Positions 17,376 through 25,437 of a stretch of DNA of 64,000 nt are shown in pieces. Position numbers and translations under genes: made by a program. The stretch is from contig CAVTOD010000002.1 in NCBI GenBank assembly GCA_963736305.1, positions 1-64,000 of the forward strand, given 5' to 3'. Position 1 is the stretch's first letter. Each line of letters starts with the position of its first letter. This DNA comes from DASUPK01 sp963736305. GTDB taxonomy: Bacteria; Actinomycetota; Thermoleophilia; Solirubrobacterales; 70-9. Under the pieces are notes generated by a model that had not been told where the DNA came from, ran no database searches, and worked only from the letters and a program-made list of their open reading frames with translations.

Positions 17376-18389
17376 GTGGCAGAGCCGGCGATGGAGAAGG
17401 TGCACAGGAAGGGACTCTCGACTTTCCTTGCTCGCCACGAGGAATGCGGCGGGGGATTCGAGGTCCAGCGCAGGGCGGGCACAACCGGTGCGATCGTCCG
17501 GGTCGTATGTGGTGCATGTGGGGAGACGATCGAGTACCCGGCCGCCTCGGACGAGGATCTCGCCGCGGTTCAGCGCGCCTCCCGTAGTTCCTCGCAGCGA
17601 AGGGCAAAGAGAAGCCCACGGACACGTACGACCGGCGTCGGCGAACCTGATGCTCCTCAGAAGGCGACGGAGAGCAGGCCGCGCGCCGGGACCGGCGCGC
17701 CCCGGGCGGAAGACCCTTCACGGAGGTCCAGGGCCAGCGCACGCTTCATCGGCTGGCGAAGTTGGCTCCCCGGCCTGATCGCTGGGCTCATCGGAGGCGC
17801 ATTGGTGTTGATCGTCCTTGCGATCGTGTCCGGTGGCGGGAGCTCAGATGACGGGTCGACTCCCAGCGTCGGGTCGACAAGCCCGAGGACGACGCCCACT
17901 GCACCGGCATCCACCGCACCGACGTCAAGCACACCGACCCCGGTGGCCAAGCGGCCATCCAAGCCGCGGCGAGATGCGGTCAGGCTGGAGCGGCGACAGC
18001 TGGCCGACCGCGTTTCTATCGGTGTTCCGAGGGGCTGGAGCGCCGGCATCAGCGGCGGAGCCGTGACCCTCTTGGCCGGGAATGGAGACGCCGAGGTGCA
18101 GGTCTACTACGAGCTCGGGGCGAAACCCGACGTTCAGCTCGCCGAGGCGTCGAAGCGGTTTCTCCTCCAGCGACATCCAGATGGGCGCGTCGCCTCGATT
18201 GGAGTGATCGACGCGGCCGGAAGGAAGGCCAGGCGTGTAAAGGTGAAATACCCCACCGGGACCGAGTCGGCGGTCGTGCTCGTGGCCGACGGCTACAGCT
18301 ATCTGATCCTGGAGCGGCTGGGCAAACCATCCTCGCCCGAGGTGAGGCGCACCAGCGCAGCGGTGGCGATGAGCTTCAGACCTGTTTGA
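17376..18389 (+). CDS. Membrane-anchored protein with N-terminal zinc-ribbon-like segment
   Basis: 337 residues, no family recognised. The N-terminal 50 residues hold HEECGGGF and VVCGACGE, a possible zinc ribbon; residues about 55-120 are basic and likely disordered; one membrane helix (WLPGLIAGLIGGALVLIVLAIV) follows; then an S/T/P linker and an outside domain (VSIGVPRGWSAGISGGAVTLLAG ... GYSYLILERLG) resembling small lipoprotein or DcrB/PsbP-like folds. An inside sensing head, a helix and an outside domain suggest signal transfer across the membrane, but that is inference. It is divergent from the sortase. Confidence 0.6.
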   Translation: MAEPAMEKVHRKGLSTFLARHEECGGGFEVQRRAGTTGAIVRVVCGACGETIEYPAASDEDLAAVQRASRSSSQRRAKRSPRTRTTGVGEPDAPQKATESRPRAGTGAPRAEDPSRRSRASARFIGWRSWLPGLIAGLIGGALVLIVLAIVSGGGSSDDGSTPSVGSTSPRTTPTAPASTAPTSSTPTPVAKRPSKPRRDAVRLERRQLADRVSIGVPRGWSAGISGGAVTLLAGNGDAEVQVYYELGAKPDVQLAEASKRFLLQRHPDGRVASIGVIDAAGRKARRVKVKYPTGTESAVVLVADGYSYLILERLGKPSSPEVRRTSAAVAMSFRPV

Positions 18390-18409
18390 GCGTCGAGCTC
18401 AAAGCCAGC

Positions 18410-19399
18410 TCAGACAAACCGGGAGAACGCCCGCGGGGTGGCCTTCCGGGCGCGCATGTCCTGGTCGGCCGCATCGAGCAGCTCGGCCGGATCCGCCCCG
18501 TCACGCGGGAAGATCGCGGTCCCGACGCTGGCGGAGACTCGGACGTCGCCCGAGCGGATGCCTCGCAGGGCCCGTTGGATCCGGCGTGACAGCAGATCGG
18601 CCTCTTCAGGCCCGGTCTCGGGGGCGACCACCGAGAACTCGTCGCCTCCCTGTCGGTACACGCCATCCTCCTCCCGCACCTTGACGTCGAGAAGTGAGCC
18701 GACGATGGCCAGCAGCGCGTCGCCGACGAGGTGGCCGTTCGTCTCGTTGACCGTCTTGAATCCGTCCAGGTCCAGCGTGAGCAGGGCGAACTCGCGATTT
18801 CTTCTCGCATGGCGCACTGTCTCGTGATGAAGCCTCGTCATCAGGGCGCGGTAGTTGCCCACGCCGGTAAGTCCATCGACGATCGAGAGTTGGCGGTAGG
18901 CCTCCCTGCTCGTGTGGAGCCCACCCATCAGCCGGCCGGTGACCACGGCGATGAAGATCGACGCCGGCCCAACCACCAGCAGCCACAGCGCGGCGTTTCG
19001 AGACGACTCCGTTGAGTACACGAAGGGCATGAGCAGGGCGATTGCAATCAATCCGAGCAGCGGGACCGCGATGCGTGGGCCGGGAAAGATCAGCGCGACG
19101 TAGAGCGCGATCGGCAGGTAGAGCGAGGTGAGCCCGTAGTCGACCAGCGCCACGTCGACGGCGACCTGCGTCACCGCCATCACCGGTAAGGCCAAGAGGA
19201 ATCGTTCGTCCCAGCGATCCCACGGGGCTCGCAGGCAGATCAGCCCGACCAGCGATGTGACGAAGGTGAGGGCATCGATCTCCAGAGTGGTGTGCACGCC
19301 CAGCAGAAGTGCCGCGGCATGGGATGTGACCGCGGTAACGATCAACAGCGCGCCCCCCAGGCGCCATGCACCCCGCAGGCTGATTACACGACTCCCCAT
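18410..19399 (-). CDS. Membrane diguanylate cyclase (GGDEF)
   Basis: About 329 residues. Some six hydrophobic helices (residues about 8-180) form a membrane input module, then a GGDEF domain: DGLTGVGNYRAL, LDLDGFKTVNETNGHLVGD and the active site RQGGDEFSVV. An inhibitory I-site RxxD (REED) lies five residues before GGDEF, so product feedback is likely. It makes cyclic di-GMP. ATG 19399 (MGSRVISLRG) is chosen; a TTG at 19456 is possible but collides with argG. The ligand of the membrane part is unknown. Confidence 0.9.
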   Translation of the reverse strand: MGSRVISLRGAWRLGGALLIVTAVTSHAAALLLGVHTTLEIDALTFVTSLVGLICLRAPWDRWDERFLLALPVMAVTQVAVDVALVDYGLTSLYLPIALYVALIFPGPRIAVPLLGLIAIALLMPFVYSTESSRNAALWLLVVGPASIFIAVVTGRLMGGLHTSREAYRQLSIVDGLTGVGNYRALMTRLHHETVRHARRNREFALLTLDLDGFKTVNETNGHLVGDALLAIVGSLLDVKVREEDGVYRQGGDEFSVVAPETGPEEADLLSRRIQRALRGIRSGDVRVSASVGTAIFPRDGADPAELLDAADQDMRARKATPRAFSRFV

Positions 19400-19455
19400 C
19401 TCGGACGGGATTGTCTCAGCGATGGCAGCGCGAAAGCGGCACACTTCCCGACTCA

Positions 19456-20727
19456 ATGGCCGCGGACGAGAAATTCCCGGAAGCTCCGAGGGTCGCCTCC
19501 TACCAAGCCGACCCCGCCGAGGTGGGTCGCGTTCTGCTGCTCTACTCGGGCGGGCTGGACACCAGCGTGATGCTGAAGTGGATCCAGGAGCGCTACGGCG
19601 CCGAGATCGTGACGCTCACCGTGAATCTCGGGCAGCCCGGGGAGGACTGGGAAGTCGTGACCGGCAAGGCGAAGCAGCTCGGCGCCGTCGAGACCGTCCT
19701 GGTCGACGCCCGTGAGGAGTTCGCCAACGATTACGTGCTTCCCGCGATCAAGGCGAACGCGCTCTACGGCGGCGGCTACCCGCTGTTCACCGCACTCGGC
19801 AGGCCCCTGATCGCGAAGCTGGCGGTCGAGGCGGCCCGGCAGCACGGCTGCGACACGATCGCCCACGGCTGCACCGGGAAGGGAAACGACCAGGTGCGTA
19901 TCGAGGCGACCATCGCGACGCTCGATCCAGAGCTGCGGATCATCGCGCCCGTGCGCGAGTGGCGGATGGGCAGGGAGGAGGAGATCGCCTACGCGCGTGA
20001 GCACGGCATCCCGGTGAAGGGCGGGACCGAGGTCTCGCCGTACTCGATCGACGACAACCTCTGGGGCCGCTCGTCGGAGGGCCGGACGATCGAGGACCTG
20101 GACGAGGCGCCACCCGATGACGTCTTCCAGCTGGTGACCAGGCCACAGGAGGCTCCTGACGAGCCTCAGGACGTGACCATCGGATTCGAGCGCGGCAGGC
20201 CTGTCTCGCTGGACGGCGAGGGACTCGGGCTGGTTGAGCTGCTCGAGGGAGCCGCCGAGATCGGCCAGCGCCACGGCGTCGGGATCGTCGATCACATCGA
20301 GGACCGGGTCGTGGGTCTCAAGGTCCGCGACCTCTACGAGGTGCCGGCGGCGGCGATCGTCCTGGCCGCCCATCGCGAGCTCGAGAAGCTCGTCTGCACG
20401 ATCCACCAGAACAACTTCAAGGGCACGCTCGAGAGCCAGTGGGCCTACCTCTGCTACGCCGGGCTCTGGCTCGAGCCGCTGCGGCTGGACCTCGACGCCT
20501 ACATGGACTCGGTCAACGAGTTCGTCACGGGCGAGGTGGCGCTCAGGCTCTACCGTGGCTCGGTGACCCCGATCCGCAGAAGCTCCCCCTACGCGCTCTA
20601 TGACCGATCGCTCGCATCTTTTGGTGAATCCGGGGGAGAGTTCTCACAGCACGCGAGCCCCGGGTTCATCGAGCTCTTCACCCTGCAGAGCCGGTTGGCC
20701 CATCGAATCAGGAAGGAGACCAAATGA
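19456..20727 (+). CDS. argG: Argininosuccinate synthase
   Basis: About 423 residues. The ATP PP-loop LLLYSGGLDTSVMLKW is near residue 30, then AHGCTGKGNDQVRIE, EVSPYSIDDNLWGRS (citrulline and aspartate binding), and the C-terminal QNNFKGTLESQWAYLCYAGLWLEPLR. It joins citrulline and aspartate using ATP. The upstream frame to 19411 is possible but ATG 19456 gives the normal protein. It is separate from argCJBD, about 3 kb away, and its stop overlaps a 51-residue gene. Confidence 0.95.
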   Translation: MAADEKFPEAPRVASYQADPAEVGRVLLLYSGGLDTSVMLKWIQERYGAEIVTLTVNLGQPGEDWEVVTGKAKQLGAVETVLVDAREEFANDYVLPAIKANALYGGGYPLFTALGRPLIAKLAVEAARQHGCDTIAHGCTGKGNDQVRIEATIATLDPELRIIAPVREWRMGREEEIAYAREHGIPVKGGTEVSPYSIDDNLWGRSSEGRTIEDLDEAPPDDVFQLVTRPQEAPDEPQDVTIGFERGRPVSLDGEGLGLVELLEGAAEIGQRHGVGIVDHIEDRVVGLKVRDLYEVPAAAIVLAAHRELEKLVCTIHQNNFKGTLESQWAYLCYAGLWLEPLRLDLDAYMDSVNEFVTGEVALRLYRGSVTPIRRSSPYALYDRSLASFGESGGEFSQHASPGFIELFTLQSRLAHRIRKETK

Positions 20728-20879
20728 TCTACGAGCTGATCGGCCGGGCGATCGTCGGATTCCTCTGGAGAGCCTATGGACGGGAGATCCGGATCGCCGC
20801 CGGCGCCGGAGCCGCCCTCACCCTCCTCGGCGTGGGCGCCTACCTCGCCAGCCGCGGTGGCGACGAAGAAACCGCCTGA
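20724..20879 (+). CDS. 51-residue membrane protein coupled to argG
   Basis: ATG overlaps the argG stop (ATGA) with a strong AGGAAGGAG inside argG, then MIYELIGRAIVGFLWRAYGR, a glycine/alanine-rich helix (IAAGAGAALTLLGVGAYLA) and an acidic end. One or two membrane-active helices. No family is known to me. The good ribosome site and overlap make it a real gene more likely than not. Confidence 0.6.
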   Translation: MIYELIGRAIVGFLWRAYGREIRIAAGAGAALTLLGVGAYLASRGGDEETA

Positions 20880-20885
20880 CGCCGC

Positions 20886-21077
20886 TCAGTAGGCCTTCGG
20901 CGGGAGCACGATGTGCGTGTGCTCGGAGCCGGGGATCGAGCGGGCCCCCGCGTGATGGGTCTGGACGGCCCGGGCCCGCCGCTCCTGCGACAGCTCGCGG
21001 AAGAGCCGAAGGAAGCGGCGCCGCGGCTTCGCCGCCGCGCCGGCCGGAATCCTGACTGTGCCCGCATGCGCCTCCAT
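20886..21077 (-). CDS. 63-residue hypothetical protein
   Basis: ATG with a very good ribosome site (AGAGGAGCTCAG) opens a basic protein with RRRFLRLFRELSQERRARAVQTHHAG in the middle and an unusual HTHIVLPPKAY end. No family recognised. It is divergent from the LysR gene (102 bp between), an arrangement where the LysR protein often controls the facing gene. It ends 6 bp from the argG-linked small gene. Support is the ribosome site and the open frame only. Confidence 0.5.
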   Translation of the reverse strand: MEAHAGTVRIPAGAAAKPRRRFLRLFRELSQERRARAVQTHHAGARSIPGSEHTHIVLPPKAY

Positions 21078-21166
21078 CTGAGCTCCTCTCGAGTCGTTTG
21101 ACCTTTGACGAGACCGATGGTCCTCTTCGTGAGGTATCAGCGCAACATGGATTCCTTCTCAAGGTG

Positions 21167-21181
21167 ATAAGTTTGCCTTAT
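21167..21181 (+). promoter_or_regulatory. LysR-type operator overlapping the start codon
   Basis: ATAAG-TTTGC-CTTAT is a perfect 5-bp inverted repeat with a 5-bp spacer and contains the T-N11-A pattern of LysR-type sites. It covers the -10-like TAAGTT (21168-21173) and the first two bases of the LysR gene, so binding would block its own transcription and could act on the divergent gene. Confidence 0.55.
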
Positions 21182-22106
21182 GCTCGATATCCGGAGGCTG
21201 AGGGTCCTGCAGGAGGTCGTCGGACGCGGCTCGTTCTCCGCGGCGGCTGACTCGCTGCATCTCTCTCAGTCGGCGGTCAGCCAGCAGATCGCGGTGCTGG
21301 AGCGGGAGGTCGGCATTCCCCTCCTGCAGCGGACGAGCGACGGGCCGAAGCTGACCGCCGCCGGCGAGGCCCTGATGGAGCACGGCGACGCCGTCATCTG
21401 CCGGCTGGAGGAGGCCGAGCGCGAGCTCGCCCAGATCGCCGGCGTCAAGGGTGGTCGCCTGCGGCTCGCGAGCTTCCCGACCGCCAGCGCGACCCTGATG
21501 ACCCGGGCGCTCTCGCTCTTCCGCAAGCGTTTTCCGAAGGTGGAGCTGCAGTTCTCAGAGGACGAGCCCGAGGATTCCTTCCCCGGGCTGAAGCGAGGTG
21601 ACTTCGACCTCGCGGTCGTCTTCGACTACCCCGATTTCCCGCTCGACTTCGCCCGCGACGTCGAGGCCGAGCTGATCTACGAGGAGGCCATGCGCGTGGC
21701 GCTGCCGCCCGGCCACCCGCTCGCCGGCGCAAAGTCGGTGCGCATCTCCGACCTGGCGGATGAGGACTGGCTCTGCGGAGCGTTGCCGAGCTCATGCCGC
21801 GACCAGGTGATCGAGCTCTGCCGCGACGCCGGCTTCGAGCCCCGGATCAGCTTCAGAAGCGAGGACTACGAGGTGATCAAGGGCTTCGTCGCGGCGGGGC
21901 TGGGGGTCACCATCCTGCCGGAGCTCGCCGGAGGCCATCCCGGCATCGAGCTGCGGACGGTGCGGGGGCAGAAGCCGGTGCGCCGAGTCTGGGCCGTGAC
22001 GCGCGAGAACGAGGCCCGCTCGCCCGCCGCCGAGGAGATGCTCGGAATCCTCCGGGAGGTCTGCCGGGCCTACGGGGACGGCCGGGACCTCGCCGTCGCC
22101 GCCTGA
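21180..22106 (+). CDS. LysR family transcriptional regulator
   Basis: 308 residues. N-terminal winged helix (LDIRRLRVLQEVVGRGSFSAAADSLHLSQSAVSQQIAVLE) followed by the periplasmic-binding-like effector domain (GGRLRLASFPTASATLMTRAL ... FDLAVVFDYPDF ... GFVAAGLGVTILPEL). The N-terminal match is strong. The ATG overlaps its own likely operator, with a -10-like box 6 nt away and no Shine-Dalgarno sequence. Target genes are not known; the divergent 63-residue gene is the nearest candidate. Confidence 0.92.
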   Translation: MLDIRRLRVLQEVVGRGSFSAAADSLHLSQSAVSQQIAVLEREVGIPLLQRTSDGPKLTAAGEALMEHGDAVICRLEEAERELAQIAGVKGGRLRLASFPTASATLMTRALSLFRKRFPKVELQFSEDEPEDSFPGLKRGDFDLAVVFDYPDFPLDFARDVEAELIYEEAMRVALPPGHPLAGAKSVRISDLADEDWLCGALPSSCRDQVIELCRDAGFEPRISFRSEDYEVIKGFVAAGLGVTILPELAGGHPGIELRTVRGQKPVRRVWAVTRENEARSPAAEEMLGILREVCRAYGDGRDLAVAA

Positions 22107-22150
22107 TCCACACCTGATCACGCCTGAGCCACGCCTGGGCACGCCTGGGC
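22102..22150 (+). repeat. CCTG repeats at helical spacing
   Basis: Five copies of a CACGCCTGNNC-like unit; successive CCTG cores are 11, 10, 11 and 10 bp apart, an average of 10.5 bp, one DNA turn. They sit between the LysR gene and the riboswitch. This may be a same-face protein-binding array or a plain tandem duplication. Confidence 0.5.
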
Positions 22151-22214
22151 TGCACGATTCGTTGCAGACGAGCCCGTGCGTAAATCGGGGCGCGGCGGGC
22201 GTGGCGCGCCTGTG

Positions 22215-22383
22215 AGAGCGTTCGCTACCGTTCCTGGCTCGATAGAGCCGAATCTCTCGATTCGAGAGAGCGGGGAACCCAAACCGGTGGCCGCAAGCCA
22301 CCCGGGGCGAATCGCCGGCAACTGCTCCGGCGTAACGCGACTCCTTTGCGTGAGCCCGTCAGCTAACCCCGCAGGCACAGAAG
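22215..22383 (+). promoter_or_regulatory. Cyclic di-AMP riboswitch (ydaO/yuaA type)
   Basis: The conserved ydaO-class blocks are all present in order: GGGGAACCCAAA (22272-22283), GGGGCGAATCGCC (about 22304-22316), and near the end CCCGTCAGCTAACCCCGCAGGC (about 22356-22377), with pairing stems CTCTCGATTCGAGAG and CGCGACTCCTTTGCG between. In actinobacteria this class sits before wall hydrolase and resuscitation-factor genes, as here. AGAAGGAG and the ATG follow the aptamer at once, with no terminator, so control is probably on translation. Exact 5' edge is approximate. Confidence 0.85.
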
Positions 22384-22386
22384 GAG

Positions 22387-23455
22387 ATGAACGCAGCGAA
22401 CACATACGCCCGCAGCGCACGCGCTCGGCCCTGCCGGGCATACCGGCGACGCCGCCTGACCCTCGGCGCCGGCGTCGCCATGGCGGCGATTGTGGCCGTC
22501 GGTGTCGGCTTCGCCGGGGCGAAGGATCCCTCGCTGAAGGACAAGATCGACGCGGCCCGCTCCGACGCGGGCCAGCTCTCTGACCGGGTCGGCACGCAGA
22601 CGGCCCGGATCGCCACGCTGACCGCTCAGGCCCACCAGGCGGGCGCCCACGCGATGGAGCTGAACGCCCAGGTCCAGGACGCCGAGGCGCGCTCGCAGCA
22701 GCTGACGAACCAGCTCGACGACGCCCAGCGCCAGCTCGACCAGCTCCGCGGTCAATATGCGGACTCGGTCAAGCAGCTCGATCAGCGTTTGGTCGCGATC
22801 TACGAGAGCGACGCGCCCGACTACGTGACCGTGCTCCTCAGCTCCACTGGCTTCGACGACCTCTCCACCCGCTCGGACTACCTGAACGCCCTCCACGACG
22901 CCGACCTGCGGATCGCCGACAAGGTTGCGTCGCTGCGCGACCAGGTCGCCGACAACTACCACCAGGTGGCCGACCTGAAGCAGCAGTCCGACCAGGAGGC
23001 TCAGCAGCTGACCGCCGCCAAGGCGAGCTTCGAGGCGAGCCAGCAGGCCGCCGACCAGAGCGCCGCGGCCATGGCGGCGGCTCGCGCGGGGACGCAGTCA
23101 TCGCTGGCGGAAGCCCAGGGCCAGGTCACGCAGCTCGAACAGGCGCAGGCCGCCCAACAACAACAAAGAGCAGCAGCAGCAGCAGCAGCAACAGTCCTCG
23201 TCCGGCTCGGGGAGCCCCGCCTACCTCGGCGGCCCCTACGCGATCCCCACCTACATCGTCATGTGCGAGTCCGGCGGCAACTACCACGCGCTGAACCCGT
23301 CCAGCGGGGCGGGGGGCGCGTACCAGATCCTTCCCTCGACCTGGGCGGCCTACGGAGGCCACGGCGCCCCGCAGGATGCGCCCAAGGCCGAGCAGGACCG
23401 GATCGCGGCCGAGATCTGGCGGGATTCCGGGCCGAGCGCCTGGTCCTGCGCCTGA
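22387..23455 (+). CDS. Coiled-coil wall hydrolase with Rpf/transglycosylase-like domain; apparent frameshift
   Basis: Read with one base removed in a CAA/CAG tract, this is a 355-residue secreted protein. It has a signal peptide (LGAGVAMAAIVAVGVGFAGA), a long coiled coil (residues about 35-255, heptads such as LNAQVQDAEARSQQLTNQL) and a C-terminal domain IVMCESGGNYHALNPSSGAGGAYQILPSTWAAYGG. The last has the catalytic E of the lysozyme-like Rpf family. As sequenced, the frame shifts at 23165-23167 (an extra A) and the first frame runs on nonsensically to 23613. The domain itself lies in the next frame and stops at 23455. It may be a sequencing error, a true loss or a slippage switch. A c-di-AMP riboswitch precedes it. 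Confidence 0.8.
23155..23194 (+). repeat. CAA/CAG trinucleotide tract
   Basis: Four CAA codons, then AAGAG, then seven CAG/CAA units, encoding a polyglutamine linker. The extra A at 23165-23167 breaks the frame here. Such tracts are prone to slippage. Confidence 0.7.
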
Positions 23456-23458
23456 GAC

Positions 23459-24259
23459 CTAGTTCAGGAAGTCCTGGAGCACCGGGGCGATCACCTCGGG
23501 AGCGGCTCCGTGGTCCTGGCCCTCCAGGGTCCGGTATTGCACGTCGGGGAGGATCCCGACCAGCGCGCGGGCGGAGTTGCGCATCCAGGCCGGACTGTTG
23601 CCACCGTCCATGACCAGGGCCGGCACCGTGACGGAGCTCGTCCACCTACTCGGCAGCGGCTCGCCGTGCATGCTCCCCCGGAGCATCACGCGCCCGTCGT
23701 AGGGGATCGTATGGGCGACCGGCAGCATGGAATCGATCATCGGCGAGGCGGCCATCGGCTCGACCATCTCGGCCGGCATGCCGACTGCGGTCGTCATGAA
23801 GTACTTGAAGACCTCAAGCCGCTTGTCCTCCGAGATCAGCTGCTCCAGGTGCTCGATGTAGTCGTCCGGCAGCGGCGGGCGGGTGCCGTCGGTGATGTAG
23901 GGCGGCTCGTACATCGCGAGCTTCGTGATCCGCGCTCCGGCCGCCGTCGCCTCGAGCGCCAGGGAGGCGCCGGAGGAGTGGCCGAAGGCGTAGGCCGAGC
24001 CGCCGGCCGCCTCGATCACGGCCTCGAGGTCCTCGATCTCCCGCTCCACGGCGTAGGGCGTCACCTCGGCGCTGTCGCCACGGCCGCGTCGATCGTAGGT
24101 GTAGACGCTGAACTCGGCTGCGAGCGGCTCCGCCACCGGGGTGGCGCTCATCCGGTCGTTCCATGCGCCTCCCACGATCACCACCGCGGGCCCGTCGCCT
24201 GTCCGGTCATACGCGATCTCGGTTCCGTCCTGCGATCTCACCTTCTCCACCACGGTCAT
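23459..24259 (-). CDS. Alpha/beta hydrolase
   Basis: About 266 residues. Fold marks: AVVIVGGAWNDRM with the oxyanion hole region, the nucleophile elbow AFGHSSGASLALE (Ser), the aspartate in ALVMDGGNSPAW and the histidine in LEGQDHGAAPEV. All three catalytic residues are present. The cap domain (YIEHLEQLISEDKRLEVFKYFM) matches the group often called alpha/beta hydrolase with unknown substrate. ATG 24259 is chosen for its AGGAGG; the frame continues to 24316 without support. It converges on the Rpf-like gene with 3 bp between. Confidence 0.88.
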   Translation of the reverse strand: MTVVEKVRSQDGTEIAYDRTGDGPAVVIVGGAWNDRMSATPVAEPLAAEFSVYTYDRRGRGDSAEVTPYAVEREIEDLEAVIEAAGGSAYAFGHSSGASLALEATAAGARITKLAMYEPPYITDGTRPPLPDDYIEHLEQLISEDKRLEVFKYFMTTAVGMPAEMVEPMAASPMIDSMLPVAHTIPYDGRVMLRGSMHGEPLPSRWTSSVTVPALVMDGGNSPAWMRNSARALVGILPDVQYRTLEGQDHGAAPEVIAPVLQDFLN

Positions 24260-24395
24260 CACGTTCCTCCTGTTTGTGAAAGGTCTCGAGCACTTAGACT
24301 TCCGGCGGGCTCGCAACTCATCGGTAGGAGAACGGAGCTCCGGCGTGTGGCGTGAGGCTGGTTAGCCCCTTCGCCTGCCGGGTAAGGAGGGGGTG

Positions 24396-24914
24396 ATGGC
24401 GACCGCGGACAGCACACGCGCCTCCGAGGGAATCCTCGGCGAGGAACAGCGCGAGAAGCGCGATGAGATCATCGCGATGCTCGAGAAGGCGTACTGGATG
24501 GAGATCGAGACCGTGATGAGCTACATCGCGAACTCGGTCAATCCGGACGGCGTCCGCGCCCAGGAGATCAAGGAGTCCCTCGAGCAGGACATCACCGAGG
24601 AGCTCGGCCACGCCAAGCTCTTCGCCGAGCGGATCAAGGAGCTCTACGGGGTCGTTCCGGGCTCCCGGGACTTCTCGGCCGAGCAGACCTATCTCCAGCC
24701 ACCTGAGCACCAGACCGACGTCGTCGCCGTCATCCGGGGTGTGATCGAGGCCGAGACCGGCGCGATCGAGCACTACACGAAGGTCGTCGAGGCCACCGAC
24801 GGGGTGGATCCCGTGACCAACGACATGGTCATCGGCATCCTCCACGACGAGCAGGGCCACCGCCGCCTCTTCGAAGGCTTCCTCAGGGAGTACGAGGCGG
24901 AGGGCCTCGCCTAG
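24396..24914 (+). CDS. Ferritin-like diiron-fold protein
   Basis: 172 residues forming a four-helix bundle. Helix 1 has AYWMEIETVMSYIANSV, helix 2 EELGHAKLFAERIKELYG, helix 3 IEAETGAIEHYTKVVE and helix 4 LHDEQGHRRLFEGFL: the E and ExxH pattern of bacterioferritin-like diiron sites is complete. It likely binds iron or has a diiron oxidase role. GTG 24393 is in frame, but ATG 24396 follows AAGGAGG. Its stop overlaps the convergent SixA gene by 4 bp. Confidence 0.85.
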   Translation: MATADSTRASEGILGEEQREKRDEIIAMLEKAYWMEIETVMSYIANSVNPDGVRAQEIKESLEQDITEELGHAKLFAERIKELYGVVPGSRDFSAEQTYLQPPEHQTDVVAVIRGVIEAETGAIEHYTKVVEATDGVDPVTNDMVIGILHDEQGHRRLFEGFLREYEAEGLA

Positions 24915-25351
24915 CTCGCGATCTGCCTCAGGTCCTTCGGGCGCATCAGCGTGTGGAGGATGTGGTCGTCCATCGCGGCGATGCCGCCCTTCTTCATCTT
25001 CACGCGGGAGCCGGTGACCAGAGCGACTGCCTGCGAGCAGTCCGGCTCGTGGCCGACCAGCATCACCTCGCCGCGGCCGGCGGCCAGCTCCATCGGATCG
25101 AAATCGCCGCCCGAGAGGCGATCGTCCACCTCCACGGTGACGCCGAGAACCTCGCACGCCAGTTCCGCGGTCCGCTTCGCCCTCACCTTGGGGCTCGTGA
25201 TGCAGACATCCAACTCCACGCCGAGTGCCATCAGCGCCTTGCCGGCGTCGCGCGACTGACGCTCGCCCTTTTCGGTCAGCTCGCGCTCGGCGTCGGGCTT
25301 GCCCTCGCCGGCCTCCGCGTCCCCATGCCTCAACACCCAGATCAAGGGCAA
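24911..25351 (-). CDS. SixA-like histidine phosphatase
   Basis: 146 residues. The phosphatase signature is WVLRHGDAEAGEGKPDAERELTEKGERQS (RHG catalytic histidine), with the second arginine in SPKVRAKRTAEL and the distal histidine in VMLVGHEPDCSQ. Matches SixA, which removes phosphate from phosphohistidine on signalling proteins; the target here is unknown. It is divergent from dnaE by 86 bp. Confidence 0.88.
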   Translation of the reverse strand: MPLIWVLRHGDAEAGEGKPDAERELTEKGERQSRDAGKALMALGVELDVCITSPKVRAKRTAELACEVLGVTVEVDDRLSGGDFDPMELAAGRGEVMLVGHEPDCSQAVALVTGSRVKMKKGGIAAMDDHILHTLMRPKDLRQIAS

Positions 25352-25425
25352 GACCGTACTCGCAAACTGGGGTGTAACGACTTTGTAACGCGGCCGTGCC
25401 TATTGGTTCGCTCCGGGACGGTTGG

Positions 25426-25431
25426 CATGAT
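25426..25431 (+). promoter_or_regulatory. -10-like element of dnaE
   Basis: CATGAT lies 6 nt before GTG 25438; weaker match (C first) but the same spacing as other genes here. Confidence 0.3.
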
Positions 25432-25437
25432 CGACGG

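Noticed and set aside
22363..22962. 199-residue minus-strand frame over the riboswitch
   Set aside because: Antisense to the coiled-coil gene; the riboswitch pattern and the sense-strand signal peptide explain this region.
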